In this document: positions 28,334 to 35,636 of the stretch, piece by piece
Layout: every line of letters starts with the position of its first letter
Position numbering within the stretch: position 1 is the stretch's first letter
Assembly (NCBI GenBank): GCA_963803495.1
Contig: CAWDMP010000002.1
Coordinates: 806,001-870,000 of the forward strand
Length of the DNA stretch: 64,000 nt
Source of the DNA: Persicitalea sp963803495
GTDB taxonomy: Bacteria > Bacteroidota > Bacteroidia > Cytophagales > Spirosomataceae
Direction: 5' to 3'
Made by a program: the position numbers and the translations under genes
Notes under the pieces: model-generated
The model's input: only the letters and a program-made list of their open reading frames with translations
Told to the model about the DNA's origin: nothing
Databases searched by the model: none

Positions 28334-28880
28334 TCAGCGGTAGCAGTTAGGCCGGCTGTCCACAGGTACCTTTTCCCAGCTCACCACGGCACCTTTCCTG
28401 GTATCGACGCACTCGAAGTAGATGTTTTGGAAAGGCGGATAGTCTTCGAGCGGGCAGCGCTTTCTCGACGCGCTTGACCAGTTCCACGCTGGTAGGATCG
28501 CCGAGGTCGAACACCACCAGGTCGCGGGCGTTGTCGGCGTAGAGGAATCGGCCCTTAGCCGCCATGTCGTGGTTGCCCGGAATCTTGACGAACGAAATCT
28601 TGCGCGGGGCGGTGGGGTCGCTGTTGTCGATGATGTGTACTCCTTCGCCCATTTCGTTGACAAACAGGTAATTACCCAAAATATAAATCTTGCCCGGCTG
28701 GCGTAGGGCGCGCGGCGGTAGTGTCTCGATCTTGGCGATGGCCTCGGCGGAGGCGTAAGTGGGGCGGTAAGCCGTGCCATCGAACGGAATGGGTTCCGAG
28801 GGGTTGGAGCGGGGTGGATCGCAGGCATCGAGCGCCACCAGGGAGCCGATGGCCAGGAAAAAGAGTAGTCGGTTCTTCAT
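28334..28880 (-). CDS. Second LVIVD-type lipoprotein (frameshifted near its end)
   Basis: The protein begins MKNRLLFFLAIGSLVALDAC, with the lipobox ALDAC. The blades GVHIIDNSDPTAPRKISFVKIPGNHDM and DLVVFDLGDPTSVELVKRVEKALP follow. Near 28455 the natural continuation (EDYPPFQNIYFECVDTRKGAVVSWEK ... RPNCYR) is in another frame, ending at 28334. It lies 59 bp or more upstream of the LVIVD gene at 27472 and probably forms one operon with it. Confidence 0.72.
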
Positions 28881-28980
28881 CGTCGTCGGAGTTGGTTTTG
28901 GGGCAAGAGTCGTTGTCGGTTATTTTGGTTGGAAAGATTAGTAAAAAAAATAATTTTTTGTCGGATCATTTATTTTTCGG

Positions 28981-29727
28981 TCAGACTATCGCCGCCAACC
29001 GCCAGCGCGTGGTAGCCACGGCCACTTCCTTCTGCTCTTGATTGAGCAAGCTGTGCCGGAAGCTGAGCGGCTCATGCTCGACGCAACGGCTTTGGATAAT
29101 GTCTTGTCGTCCGCATTCTTTTTTGAATTGAATATCGACTTCGGCACAAGCATTTTCTTCCATCAAATTCTCCGGGAAAGATTCCAGCAGCCACTGAAAG
29201 TACACCGCGTTGTTGACATGGTCGTTGGTATCGATTTCGTTGTGCCGTGCCTTCACGTCGCTGTTGAAAGGTACTTCATCGGGCATGGGATCGAAGCGAG
29301 CGGTGGCGCGAGGCAGGAATTCCCAATCGCGGTAGGGGTCGAAGATGGTTTGAAAATAGGGTGCGGGCGTCGTGAGTTTGCGAGCCACCGTGTCGAAAAC
29401 CAGCCAGGTGGAAGTGACGGTCATCAGCAGGTTGCGCACCTGATCGTACACCCGGAAATCGCGGTAGACGAACACTTTTTCCAGTCCGGCGGGATTGGTT
29501 TCGACGGTGATTTCCTCCGTGATGCAGGCCAGCGCATCGATATTGATTTTCATTCGAAGCAGTACCCACGATAGCCCCATTTCGGCCAGCGCGGGCATGC
29601 CGACGCCCAGGGCGATGGCGCTGCGGTCGGCGGCGTCCTGCAGGTAGTTGGCCAGCGCCAGCAAACTGAGTTGCCCCCGGCGGTCGGTTTCGTAATTGCG
29701 GATTCGGTACGTTTCGGTGTGCAGCAT
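28981..29727 (-). CDS. Acyl-ACP thioesterase
   Basis: The 248-residue protein has the double hot-dog layout of the FatA/FatB-like thioesterase family. The N-terminal part reads ETYRIRNYETDRRGQLSLLALANYLQDAADRSA. The second domain carries the catalytic-type ARHNEIDTNDHVNNAVYFQWLLES. The enzyme releases fatty acids from acyl carrier protein and sets chain length. It stands alone, divergent from the oxidoreductase gene. Confidence 0.87.
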   Translation of the reverse strand: MLHTETYRIRNYETDRRGQLSLLALANYLQDAADRSAIALGVGMPALAEMGLSWVLLRMKINIDALACITEEITVETNPAGLEKVFVYRDFRVYDQVRNLLMTVTSTWLVFDTVARKLTTPAPYFQTIFDPYRDWEFLPRATARFDPMPDEVPFNSDVKARHNEIDTNDHVNNAVYFQWLLESFPENLMEENACAEVDIQFKKECGRQDIIQSRCVEHEPLSFRHSLLNQEQKEVAVATTRWRLAAIV

Positions 29728-29871
29728 ACCAGCGAAGGTAGTAGAAAATGTGCTTTCGCTATGCTCTTACAAAGAGGGTAGTGATCCACATCATATAGGT
29801 TGAATTCAGTAGAAAATCGTGTAAGCGTAATTTTACGTATACAACGCACAAATACCTTTTACTCCTATCCT

Positions 29872-31254
29872 ATGAACCCAACCCGCAGAAAATTTCTCAA
29901 AGATGTAACGACAGCCAGCACAGTACTAGCCGCTACGCCCATGGTACTCCCTTCGTTTTCCTACATCAAGAACCTGAAAAGAGCGAGCCCGAATGATAAG
30001 ATCCGCATCGCCACCATCGGGATGGGCATTCAGGGCCATTACGACACCAAAGCCGCGCTGCGCTGCGCGCCCGATGTGGAGCTGGTCGCCGCGGCCGACC
30101 TGTACGATGGCCGCCTGACGCGGGTGAAGGAAACCTTTGGTAAGGACATCGCTACGACTCGCGACTACCGTGAACTATTAGCCCGTAAGGACATCGACGC
30201 CGTACTCATCGTGACGCCCGACCACTGGCACGACCATATCACGAAAGATGCCCTCAAAGCGGGTAAGCATGTGTACTGCGAAAAACCGATGGTCCACCAC
30301 ATCGACGAGGGGCTTTCGGTGATCGACGCCTGGAAAAAATCGGGCAAGACCATGCAGGTCGGCAGCCAGCGCATCAGCAGTCTGGCCTACGACGAAGCCA
30401 GAAAAGATGATCAAGGCCGGGGATATCGGCGAGATCAACTACATCGAGTCTAACAACGACCGCTTTGGGGCCATCGGGGCCTGGAATTATTCGATTCCAC
30501 CCGATGCCTCACCCGAAACCGTCGACTTGATCGCTTTCTGGGCGATGCGCCCAAGGTACCTTTCGACGCCAAGCGCTTTTTCCGCTGGCGCAACTACCGC
30601 GACTACGGCACCGGCGTGGCGGGCGACTTGTTCGTACACCTCATCACGGGCGTCCACTACGTAACGGGTGCGCTGGGGCCGGAACGGATATTTTCCAGCG
30701 GCGAGCTGAGCTACTGGAAAGACGGCCGCGACGTACCCGACGTGCTGGTGTCGATTTTGGAGTACCCCGAAACTTCGCTGCACGAGAAATTCCAGATGGT
30801 ACTTCGGGTGAATTTTGCTAACGCGGGGGCCATCAAGAACAACACGCGCATCATCGGTACCGCCGGGCAGCTCGAATTTGACAACGACGGTATTACGCTA
30901 ACCCAAAAGACACTACCTGAAGCACCCGGCTATGGCAATTACGATAGCTACTTCACCTTCCCCGAAGCCACCCAAAAGGAATTTGCCAAACAATACGACG
31001 CCCGGTACCCGCCCGAAACCCGCAAGTCCGAGCCCGTCAAGGAAGTAAAGTTCAAGAATCCCGACAAGGAAGACGAACACGCCAACCACTTCGCCAATTT
31101 CTTCGACAACCTGCGCAAGGGCAGCCAGGGTACCATTGAGGATCCCATTTTTGCCTTCCGCGCCGCCGCCCCCGCCCTGGCCTGCAACGAGAGTTACTTC
31201 GACCAAAAAGTGGTGTACTGGGATCCGGTGGCGATGAAGAAGGAGAAGCGGTAG
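29872..31254 (+). CDS. Gfo/Idh/MocA-family oxidoreductase, exported (two frameshifts)
   Basis: The ATG at 29872 gives MNPTRRKFLKDVTTASTVLA, a twin-arginine-like signal. A Rossmann fold follows (IRIATIGMGIQGHYDTKAAL) with the family EKPMVHH motif (HVYCEKPM). An insertion near 30403-30410 moves the frame to MIKAGDIGEINYIESNNDRFG, and a second near 30525 to RFLGDAPKVPFDAKRFFRWRNYRDYGTG. The third part contains GDLFVHLITGVHYV and runs to 31254. About 460 residues are implied. Such proteins oxidise or reduce sugars with NAD(P); a periplasmic role is inferred from the signal. Confidence 0.82.
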
Positions 31255-31301
31255 GGCGTGGGGACGTGGGGACGTGGAAAATAATGGGCTTTGCCGGAAT
31301 G

Positions 31302-31925
31302 CTATTTGGCATTCAAATTAACTTTTCCTCTGATCTCAGTTGGTACCTCGGCAAAATTAACGTCATATTTTATTTGTCTCTTTATTGTCCAAATGTGCTC
31401 TGTGTCTGGCGATTTATTTGAATAATTTTCATAGTCCATACCAAGAAACTTCATCCAGGTAAGCGTTACCCGATGGTGGATGGAATGCAGAAAAGTTATC
31501 GGATTGTAGCAGCCCAGATGTTTAACCTGTTCGTAGGTATATCCAGGCTCACAGTCCTGGGGTATCATGTTTTTGATTAAAAACCAATTTTCCTCACCAT
31601 CTAGGTCGACTCCACCCTGTTTTAAATCAGGCATGATCTGATCGGTTTCAGTTAAAGGATAAGCACCCATTTTCCGCCATATGCATTGTCCTTTTCTGGG
31701 TGTGCGCCCTGAACCCGTGATAGTGCTCGTCAGCATATCCCAGCTGTTAAATTCTTCCAGGGCGATCTTTTTTCGACTGACTTTTGAAAGGTGGTTCATA
31801 ATTTTAACAAGCCAAGCTCCACCACCAAACTTGGTAGAATCGATAATCTGTACGTAGGCAAACCCAAGCTCTTTATCGAGTGGAAGTTCCCAGAGTGTTC
31901 CGTGGTAGGCGGGTATTTTAGCCAT
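31302..31925 (-). CDS. AT-rich orphan protein, possibly Imm26-like
   Basis: The 207-residue protein starts MAKIPAYHGTLWELPLDKELGFAYVQIID, an opening similar in shape to Imm26 immunity proteins. The rest (LTSTITGSGRTPRKGQCIW; WFLIKNMIPQDCEPGYTYEQVKHLGCYNPITFLHSIHHRVTLTW) matches nothing I recognise. No toxin gene is next to it. The gene is visibly AT-richer than its neighbours (one 60-bp line is about 32% GC), which suggests recent acquisition. There is no signal peptide, so it is probably cytoplasmic. The immunity idea is a weak inference. Confidence 0.55.
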   Translation of the reverse strand: MAKIPAYHGTLWELPLDKELGFAYVQIIDSTKFGGGAWLVKIMNHLSKVSRKKIALEEFNSWDMLTSTITGSGRTPRKGQCIWRKMGAYPLTETDQIMPDLKQGGVDLDGEENWFLIKNMIPQDCEPGYTYEQVKHLGCYNPITFLHSIHHRVTLTWMKFLGMDYENYSNKSPDTEHIWTIKRQIKYDVNFAEVPTEIRGKVNLNAK

Positions 31926-32004
31926 CGGTGGTGTTTTTGATCGATTTAAAAGTTATTTTTCAAAACAAAGGGTATCAACACCCAACATTTCGGTTGGCCC
32001 AAAC

Positions 32005-32057
32005 GAAGCTTCGGGGAAGCGCATTAGCTTGCAAACGTTGCGCTTCTCCGAAGCTTC
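32005..32057. repeat. Long hairpin, 19-bp stem
   Basis: GAAGCTTCGGGGAAGCGCA (32005-32023) pairs with 32039-32057 with a single mismatch, around a 15-nt loop. The right arm word GCGCTTCTCCGAAGCTTC recurs at 32347-32364, which suggests that the hairpin belongs to a dispersed family. Confidence 0.8.
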
Positions 32058-32169
32058 TAAGAATTCGCTTCCACTCCACTCTACAAACGTCAAGCCTCTC
32101 CGAGGCTACAATCGAAACTTGACTGCAAAGCTATTCATTTGACCGAAAAGCCCAATTCAACCCCATCTG

Positions 32170-32199
32170 CACAAAATTATTCCCTCATGCTATCATCCC
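32170..32199 (+). repeat. 30-bp direct repeat, copy 1
   Basis: CACAAAATTATTCCCTCATG followed by C/T TATCAT C/T CC occurs here and at 32474-32503 with only two C/T differences, exactly 304 bp apart. The second copy lies 43 bp before the guaA ATG. Confidence 0.85.
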
Positions 32200-32202
32200 G
32201 CT

Positions 32203-32228
32203 AACACCGATTTGTAATCGGTGTTTTA
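32203..32228. terminator. Terminator-like hairpin
   Basis: AACACCGATT-TGT-AATCGGTGTT is a perfect 10-bp stem followed by TTAT. No gene ends close by on the plus strand, so it may instead be one of the palindromic repeats of this spacer. Confidence 0.45.
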
Positions 32229-32473
32229 TCTCCTCGCGTTTGCAACGCGATCCGCTAATAAGGGTATTCGCACGGCCATCGCCGTTACAAACGGAAGAAG
32301 ACGGTGTCCCGATTTTGAATTTTGAAGCGAGCTATTGCCTGATCTTGCGCTTCTCCGAAGCTTCCGAGCGTTTGTTACAAACATACTTCTACAAACATAG
32401 AGCCTCTCCGAGGCTACAATCGGAACGCGCTCACGATGGTATCCACCCGTACCGCCCATTCCAGCCACAGTCT

Positions 32474-32503
32474 CACAAAATTATTCCCTCATGTTATCAT
32501 TCC
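32474..32503 (+). repeat. 30-bp direct repeat, copy 2
   Basis: This is the near-identical partner of 32170-32199, immediately upstream of guaA. Together the two copies bracket 274 bp of palindrome-rich DNA. Confidence 0.85.
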
Positions 32504-32545
32504 CTCATTCAAAATTGTAATTTCGCGGTTTCCAAAAAACCGACC

Positions 32546-34075
32546 ATGACCGAACAAATCCTCATTATCGATTTCGGCTCCCAGTACACGCAGTTGATCG
32601 CCCGCCGGGTGCGTGAATTGGATGTGTACTGCGAAATCCATCCTTATAATCACCTGCCCGAGCTTTCGCCCAATGTGAAGGGCGTCATATTATCCGGCAG
32701 TCCTTGCTCGGTGCGGGAGGCCGATGCCCCACGCGTCGACCTCGACGCGTACCGCCATAAGGTACCTTTGCTGGGGGTGTGCTACGGCGCGCAACTCATG
32801 GCCCAAATGCTCGGCGGCGACGTGAAGCCCTCGGAGCACCGCGAATACGGCCGGGCGCGGCTGCAAATCATCGACGAGGATTCTTCGCTGCTGGCGGGCC
32901 TCACCGAAACCTCGCAAGTGTGGATGTCGCACGCGGATACGATCATCCGGGTACCGGAAAACTTCCACACGATCGCCTCCACGGAATCGGTGGCGATTGC
33001 GGCTTTCAAAATCGAGAATGAGCTGTCGTACGGCATTCAGTTTCACCCCGAGGTGACGCACACCGAGGCGGGCAAGCAGCTGCTGCACAACTTCGTGGTG
33101 GGCATTTGCGGCTGCCACCAGAGCTGGACCGCCGATTCGTTCGTGGAATCCACGATTGCGGGGTTGAAATCCAGGATCGGGAATGATAAAGTCGTGATGG
33201 CACTCTCGGGCGGCGTGGATTCTACCGTTGCGGCGACGCTGGTGCATCGTGCGATCGGCGAAAATCTTTACTGCATTTTTGTCGACAACGGGCTGCTGCG
33301 CAAGAACGAATTCGAGGAGGTACTCCACTCCTACCAGGACATGGGTCTCAACATCAAGGGCGTCGATGCGGTGCAGCAGTTTTACACCGCGCTGAAAGGA
33401 CTGGAAGACCCCGAGGAAAAGCGCAAGGCCATCGGCCGCACCTTCATCGAGGTATTCGACCAGGAGGCGCACTTGATTAAGGATGTAAAGTGGCTGGGGC
33501 AAGGTACCATCTACCCCGATGTCATCGAGTCGGTGTCGGTCAAAGGACCTTCGGCGACCATCAAGTCGCACCACAACGTGGGCGGTTTGCCGGACTTTAT
33601 GAAACTACAAATCGTGGAGCCGCTCAACACGCTCTTCAAAGACGAGGTGCGGGCCGTGGGCAAATCGCTCGATATTTCGCCTGGTATTCTGGGACGGCAC
33701 CCATTTCCCGGTCCGGGTTTGGCGATTCGGATTTTGGGCGATGTGACGGCCGAACGCGTCGCGATTTTGCAAGAAGTAGACGCGATCTTTGTGAATGGTT
33801 TGAAAAAACACGGGCACTACGATCAGGTCTGGCAGGCGGGTACCATGTTGCTCCCGATCCAAAGCGTGGGCGTGATGGGCGACGAACGTACCTACGAACG
33901 CGTGGTAGCCCTGCGGGCCGTGACGTCCGTCGATGGCATGACCGCCGACTGGGCCCACCTGCCCTATGAGTTTCTGGCCGAGATTTCCAACGAGATTATC
34001 AATAAAGTGAAGGGTGTCAACCGCGTGGTGTACGACATTTCGTCCAAGCCCCCGGCGACGATCGAGTGGGAATAA
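32546..34075 (+). CDS. guaA: GMP synthase (glutamine-hydrolysing)
   Basis: From the ATG at 32546 the protein has 509 residues. The class I glutaminase domain starts EQILIIDFGSQYTQLIARRV, with nucleophile C79 (GVCYGAQ) and the His/Glu pair FHPEVTHTE near residue 165. The ATP-pyrophosphatase domain shows the P-loop LSGGVDST near 215 and the dimerisation domain ends KPPATIEWE. It converts XMP to GMP. The longer frame starting at 32240 is rejected because its first 102 residues are translated palindromic spacer. Confidence 0.97.
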   Translation: MTEQILIIDFGSQYTQLIARRVRELDVYCEIHPYNHLPELSPNVKGVILSGSPCSVREADAPRVDLDAYRHKVPLLGVCYGAQLMAQMLGGDVKPSEHREYGRARLQIIDEDSSLLAGLTETSQVWMSHADTIIRVPENFHTIASTESVAIAAFKIENELSYGIQFHPEVTHTEAGKQLLHNFVVGICGCHQSWTADSFVESTIAGLKSRIGNDKVVMALSGGVDSTVAATLVHRAIGENLYCIFVDNGLLRKNEFEEVLHSYQDMGLNIKGVDAVQQFYTALKGLEDPEEKRKAIGRTFIEVFDQEAHLIKDVKWLGQGTIYPDVIESVSVKGPSATIKSHHNVGGLPDFMKLQIVEPLNTLFKDEVRAVGKSLDISPGILGRHPFPGPGLAIRILGDVTAERVAILQEVDAIFVNGLKKHGHYDQVWQAGTMLLPIQSVGVMGDERTYERVVALRAVTSVDGMTADWAHLPYEFLAEISNEIINKVKGVNRVVYDISSKPPATIEWE

Positions 34076-34105
34076 CGGTGAATCGGAGCGCCGAACCGGG
34101 TGAAC

Positions 34106-34189
34106 GATGGACGGTGGACGGTGGACGGTGGACGGTGGACGATGGACGGTGGACGGTGGACGGTGGACGGTGGACGGTGGACGGTGGAC
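34106..34189. repeat. 12 x 7-bp tandem array (GGTGGAC)
   Basis: Twelve consecutive heptamers lie between 34106 and 34189. Ten are GGTGGAC and two are GATGGAC (the first and sixth). The array lies 30 bp after the guaA stop and is followed by a T-run (GGTTTTTTAAA). Confidence 0.92.
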
Positions 34190-34249
34190 GGTTTTTTAAA
34201 GTACTAATTCACAGTACTCTACTTATTATTTTTCACCTAGGCCCCTACG

Positions 34250-34288
34250 AAAAGAAGCCGATTCACGTGAATCGGCTTCTTTGTTTTA
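34250..34288. terminator. Perfect 32-bp palindromic terminator
   Basis: AAAGAAGCCGATTCAC and its exact complement occupy 34251-34282, followed by TGTTTTAG. This is a strong bidirectional terminator between guaA and the convergent DUF1328 gene. Confidence 0.9.
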
Positions 34289-34368
34289 GAAGACTTTGCC
34301 GCCCAAGCACCTAAGTTACTTGGGCGGCCCTGTTTGAACTTTGCGCCTTTGCGACTCAAATTGAAAAC

Positions 34369-34530
34369 TTACAACTTCGATCTGCCGAAAATCAGACTTA
34401 ACACGAAGAGGACAATGAATATGTAGAACAGAATTTTGGCAATTTCAGCGGCTCCGGCGGCGATCCCGCCAAAACCAAATACACCGGCGATTATCGCCAC
34501 GACGAGGAGAATTATGGACCATCTAAGCAT
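34369..34530 (-). CDS. DUF1328-family small membrane protein
   Basis: The 53-residue protein reads MLRWSIILLVVAIIAGVFGFGG, then IAAGAAEIAKILFYIF and IVLFVLSLIFGRSKL. This is the standard two-helix DUF1328 (YtjA-like) pattern with its GFGGIAAGAAEIAK core. The ATG at 34530 is chosen over the longer frame from 34692, whose extra residues have no family match. Function is unknown; relatives are small inner-membrane proteins. Confidence 0.85.
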   Translation of the reverse strand: MLRWSIILLVVAIIAGVFGFGGIAAGAAEIAKILFYIFIVLFVLSLIFGRSKL

Positions 34531-34779
34531 AACTAGTAAGGGGTATGATGAAAAATAGTACTGAATCCGATTGTAAAAAAGCCCGTACCAACCACAAAGC
34601 AGCTGGTTTTGTTTATAAAAAAAGCCAATTTTTCTCGATCTAGACATCAATCTCGGCGGCCATAAACAAAATGTGGGGTCGAAAATCAGCAACTTTCCTT
34701 AACTCTTTGCCCGAACAGGAACATGAAAACGGTCGGCGAAACGTTTAGCAAGTATTGCCCTACGTCAATTCCCTCCGTT

Positions 34780-35499
34780 ATGCGTCTCCTTTTTGTGTTC
34801 ATTTTACTTTTTAGCTTCTCAAAAACGACCTTCGCTCAGGTAGTTACGGCCCAACGGTCGGTGACGGAATTTACGGTGCGGGCCGTCGACGAGGCTTCCG
34901 GTAAGGAGGTACCGGCGTCGTTTAAGGTGTTTCTGCATACCGCCGATGAGAAGGCTAGTGGCGCCAATGAATTGGGCAAACCGGATTTCAACGTCAAGAT
35001 GTACCATTCCGACACCGTGACCGTCGAAACGGCCTCGGAAGGGTACTTCACTATAGAGGAGGTACTGTTGGTTTCGTGCGATACCTGTGGTTTTTATCAG
35101 TACACGGCCTTGATGGAAAAGCGGGCCGATTCGGTATTTACCAACCTGAAAGTCAACGACGTAATCAAGCTGGATAAAATATACTTCGATCAAAGCAAGT
35201 ACGACCTGAGGCCCGAATCGCGCGACGAGCTGCAAAAGCTTTACCGTACCATGCGCGACAATCCCCGGCTAAAAATCGAGATCGCGGGCCATACCGACAA
35301 CGTAGGCGACGCGCGGCTCAATCAGTACCTTTCTGAAAATCGGGCGCGAGTCATCTATTCATATTTACTGCGAAAAGACATTGCCTCCAACCGTCTCCGG
35401 CACAAAGGCTACGGCCCAACCAAGCCCGTCGCGTCCAACGATACCGAGGAGCACAAAGCCTTGAACCGACGCGTGGAGTTTGTAGTTTTGGCGAATTGA
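34780..35499 (+). CDS. OmpA-family peptidoglycan-binding protein
   Basis: The ATG at 34780 gives a signal peptide (MRLLFVFILLFSFSKTTFAQ) and a 239-residue protein. The N-terminal part is a beta-rich domain (FTVRAVDEASGKEVPASFKVFLHT). The C-terminal OmpA domain has IYFDQSKYDLRPESRDELQKL, IAGHTDNVGDARLNQYLSENRA and LNRRVEFVV, including the D and R residues that bind diaminopimelate. It anchors the outer membrane to peptidoglycan. The stop codon TGA (35497-35499) is the first three bases of a 13-unit octamer array. Confidence 0.92.
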   Translation: MRLLFVFILLFSFSKTTFAQVVTAQRSVTEFTVRAVDEASGKEVPASFKVFLHTADEKASGANELGKPDFNVKMYHSDTVTVETASEGYFTIEEVLLVSCDTCGFYQYTALMEKRADSVFTNLKVNDVIKLDKIYFDQSKYDLRPESRDELQKLYRTMRDNPRLKIEIAGHTDNVGDARLNQYLSENRARVIYSYLLRKDIASNRLRHKGYGPTKPVASNDTEEHKALNRRVEFVVLAN

Positions 35500-35600
35500 A
35501 TGAGTGAATGAGTGAATGAGTGAATGAGTGAATGAGTGAATGAGTGAATGAGTGAATGAGTGAATGAGTGAATGAGTGAATGAGTGAATGAGTGAATGAG
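35497..35600. repeat. 13 x 8-bp perfect tandem array (TGAATGAG)
   Basis: Thirteen identical octamers run without interruption for 104 bp. The first unit supplies the stop codon of the OmpA gene, and the last ends 36 bp before the ATG of the DUF5723 gene. Perfect identity implies very recent expansion or frequent slippage. Confidence 0.97.
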
Positions 35601-35636
35601 GTCAGAATCAAATAGCGTGCTTCGCATCCCCCTGCC

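Larger units (their letters stand above)
31926..32545. other. Gene-free, palindrome-rich spacer before guaA
   Basis: This 620-bp spacer has no believable gene. The plus-strand frame that enters guaA from 32240 is a fortuitous extension. The spacer holds a 19-bp stem hairpin (32005-32057), a terminator-like hairpin (32203-32225), several 5-8 bp palindromes with TGC, TGT or ACA centres (CGCGTT-TGC-AACGCG; GCCGTT-ACA-AACGG), two copies of a CCTCTCCGAGG-centred word, and a 30-bp direct repeat pair (32170-32199 and 32474-32503). The guaA promoter must lie in the last part. Confidence 0.7.

Noticed and set aside
32240..32545. A 102-residue N-terminal extension of guaA
   Set aside because: It is translated from palindromic spacer. 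The known GMP synthase N-terminus begins at the ATG at 32546.
32690..33574. A 294-codon minus-strand frame opposite guaA
   Set aside because: It is a shadow frame of a clear GMP synthase gene in GC-rich DNA with no family match of its own.
35497..35600. CRISPR-like array
   Set aside because: The octamers are contiguous with no spacers, and no cas gene is present.
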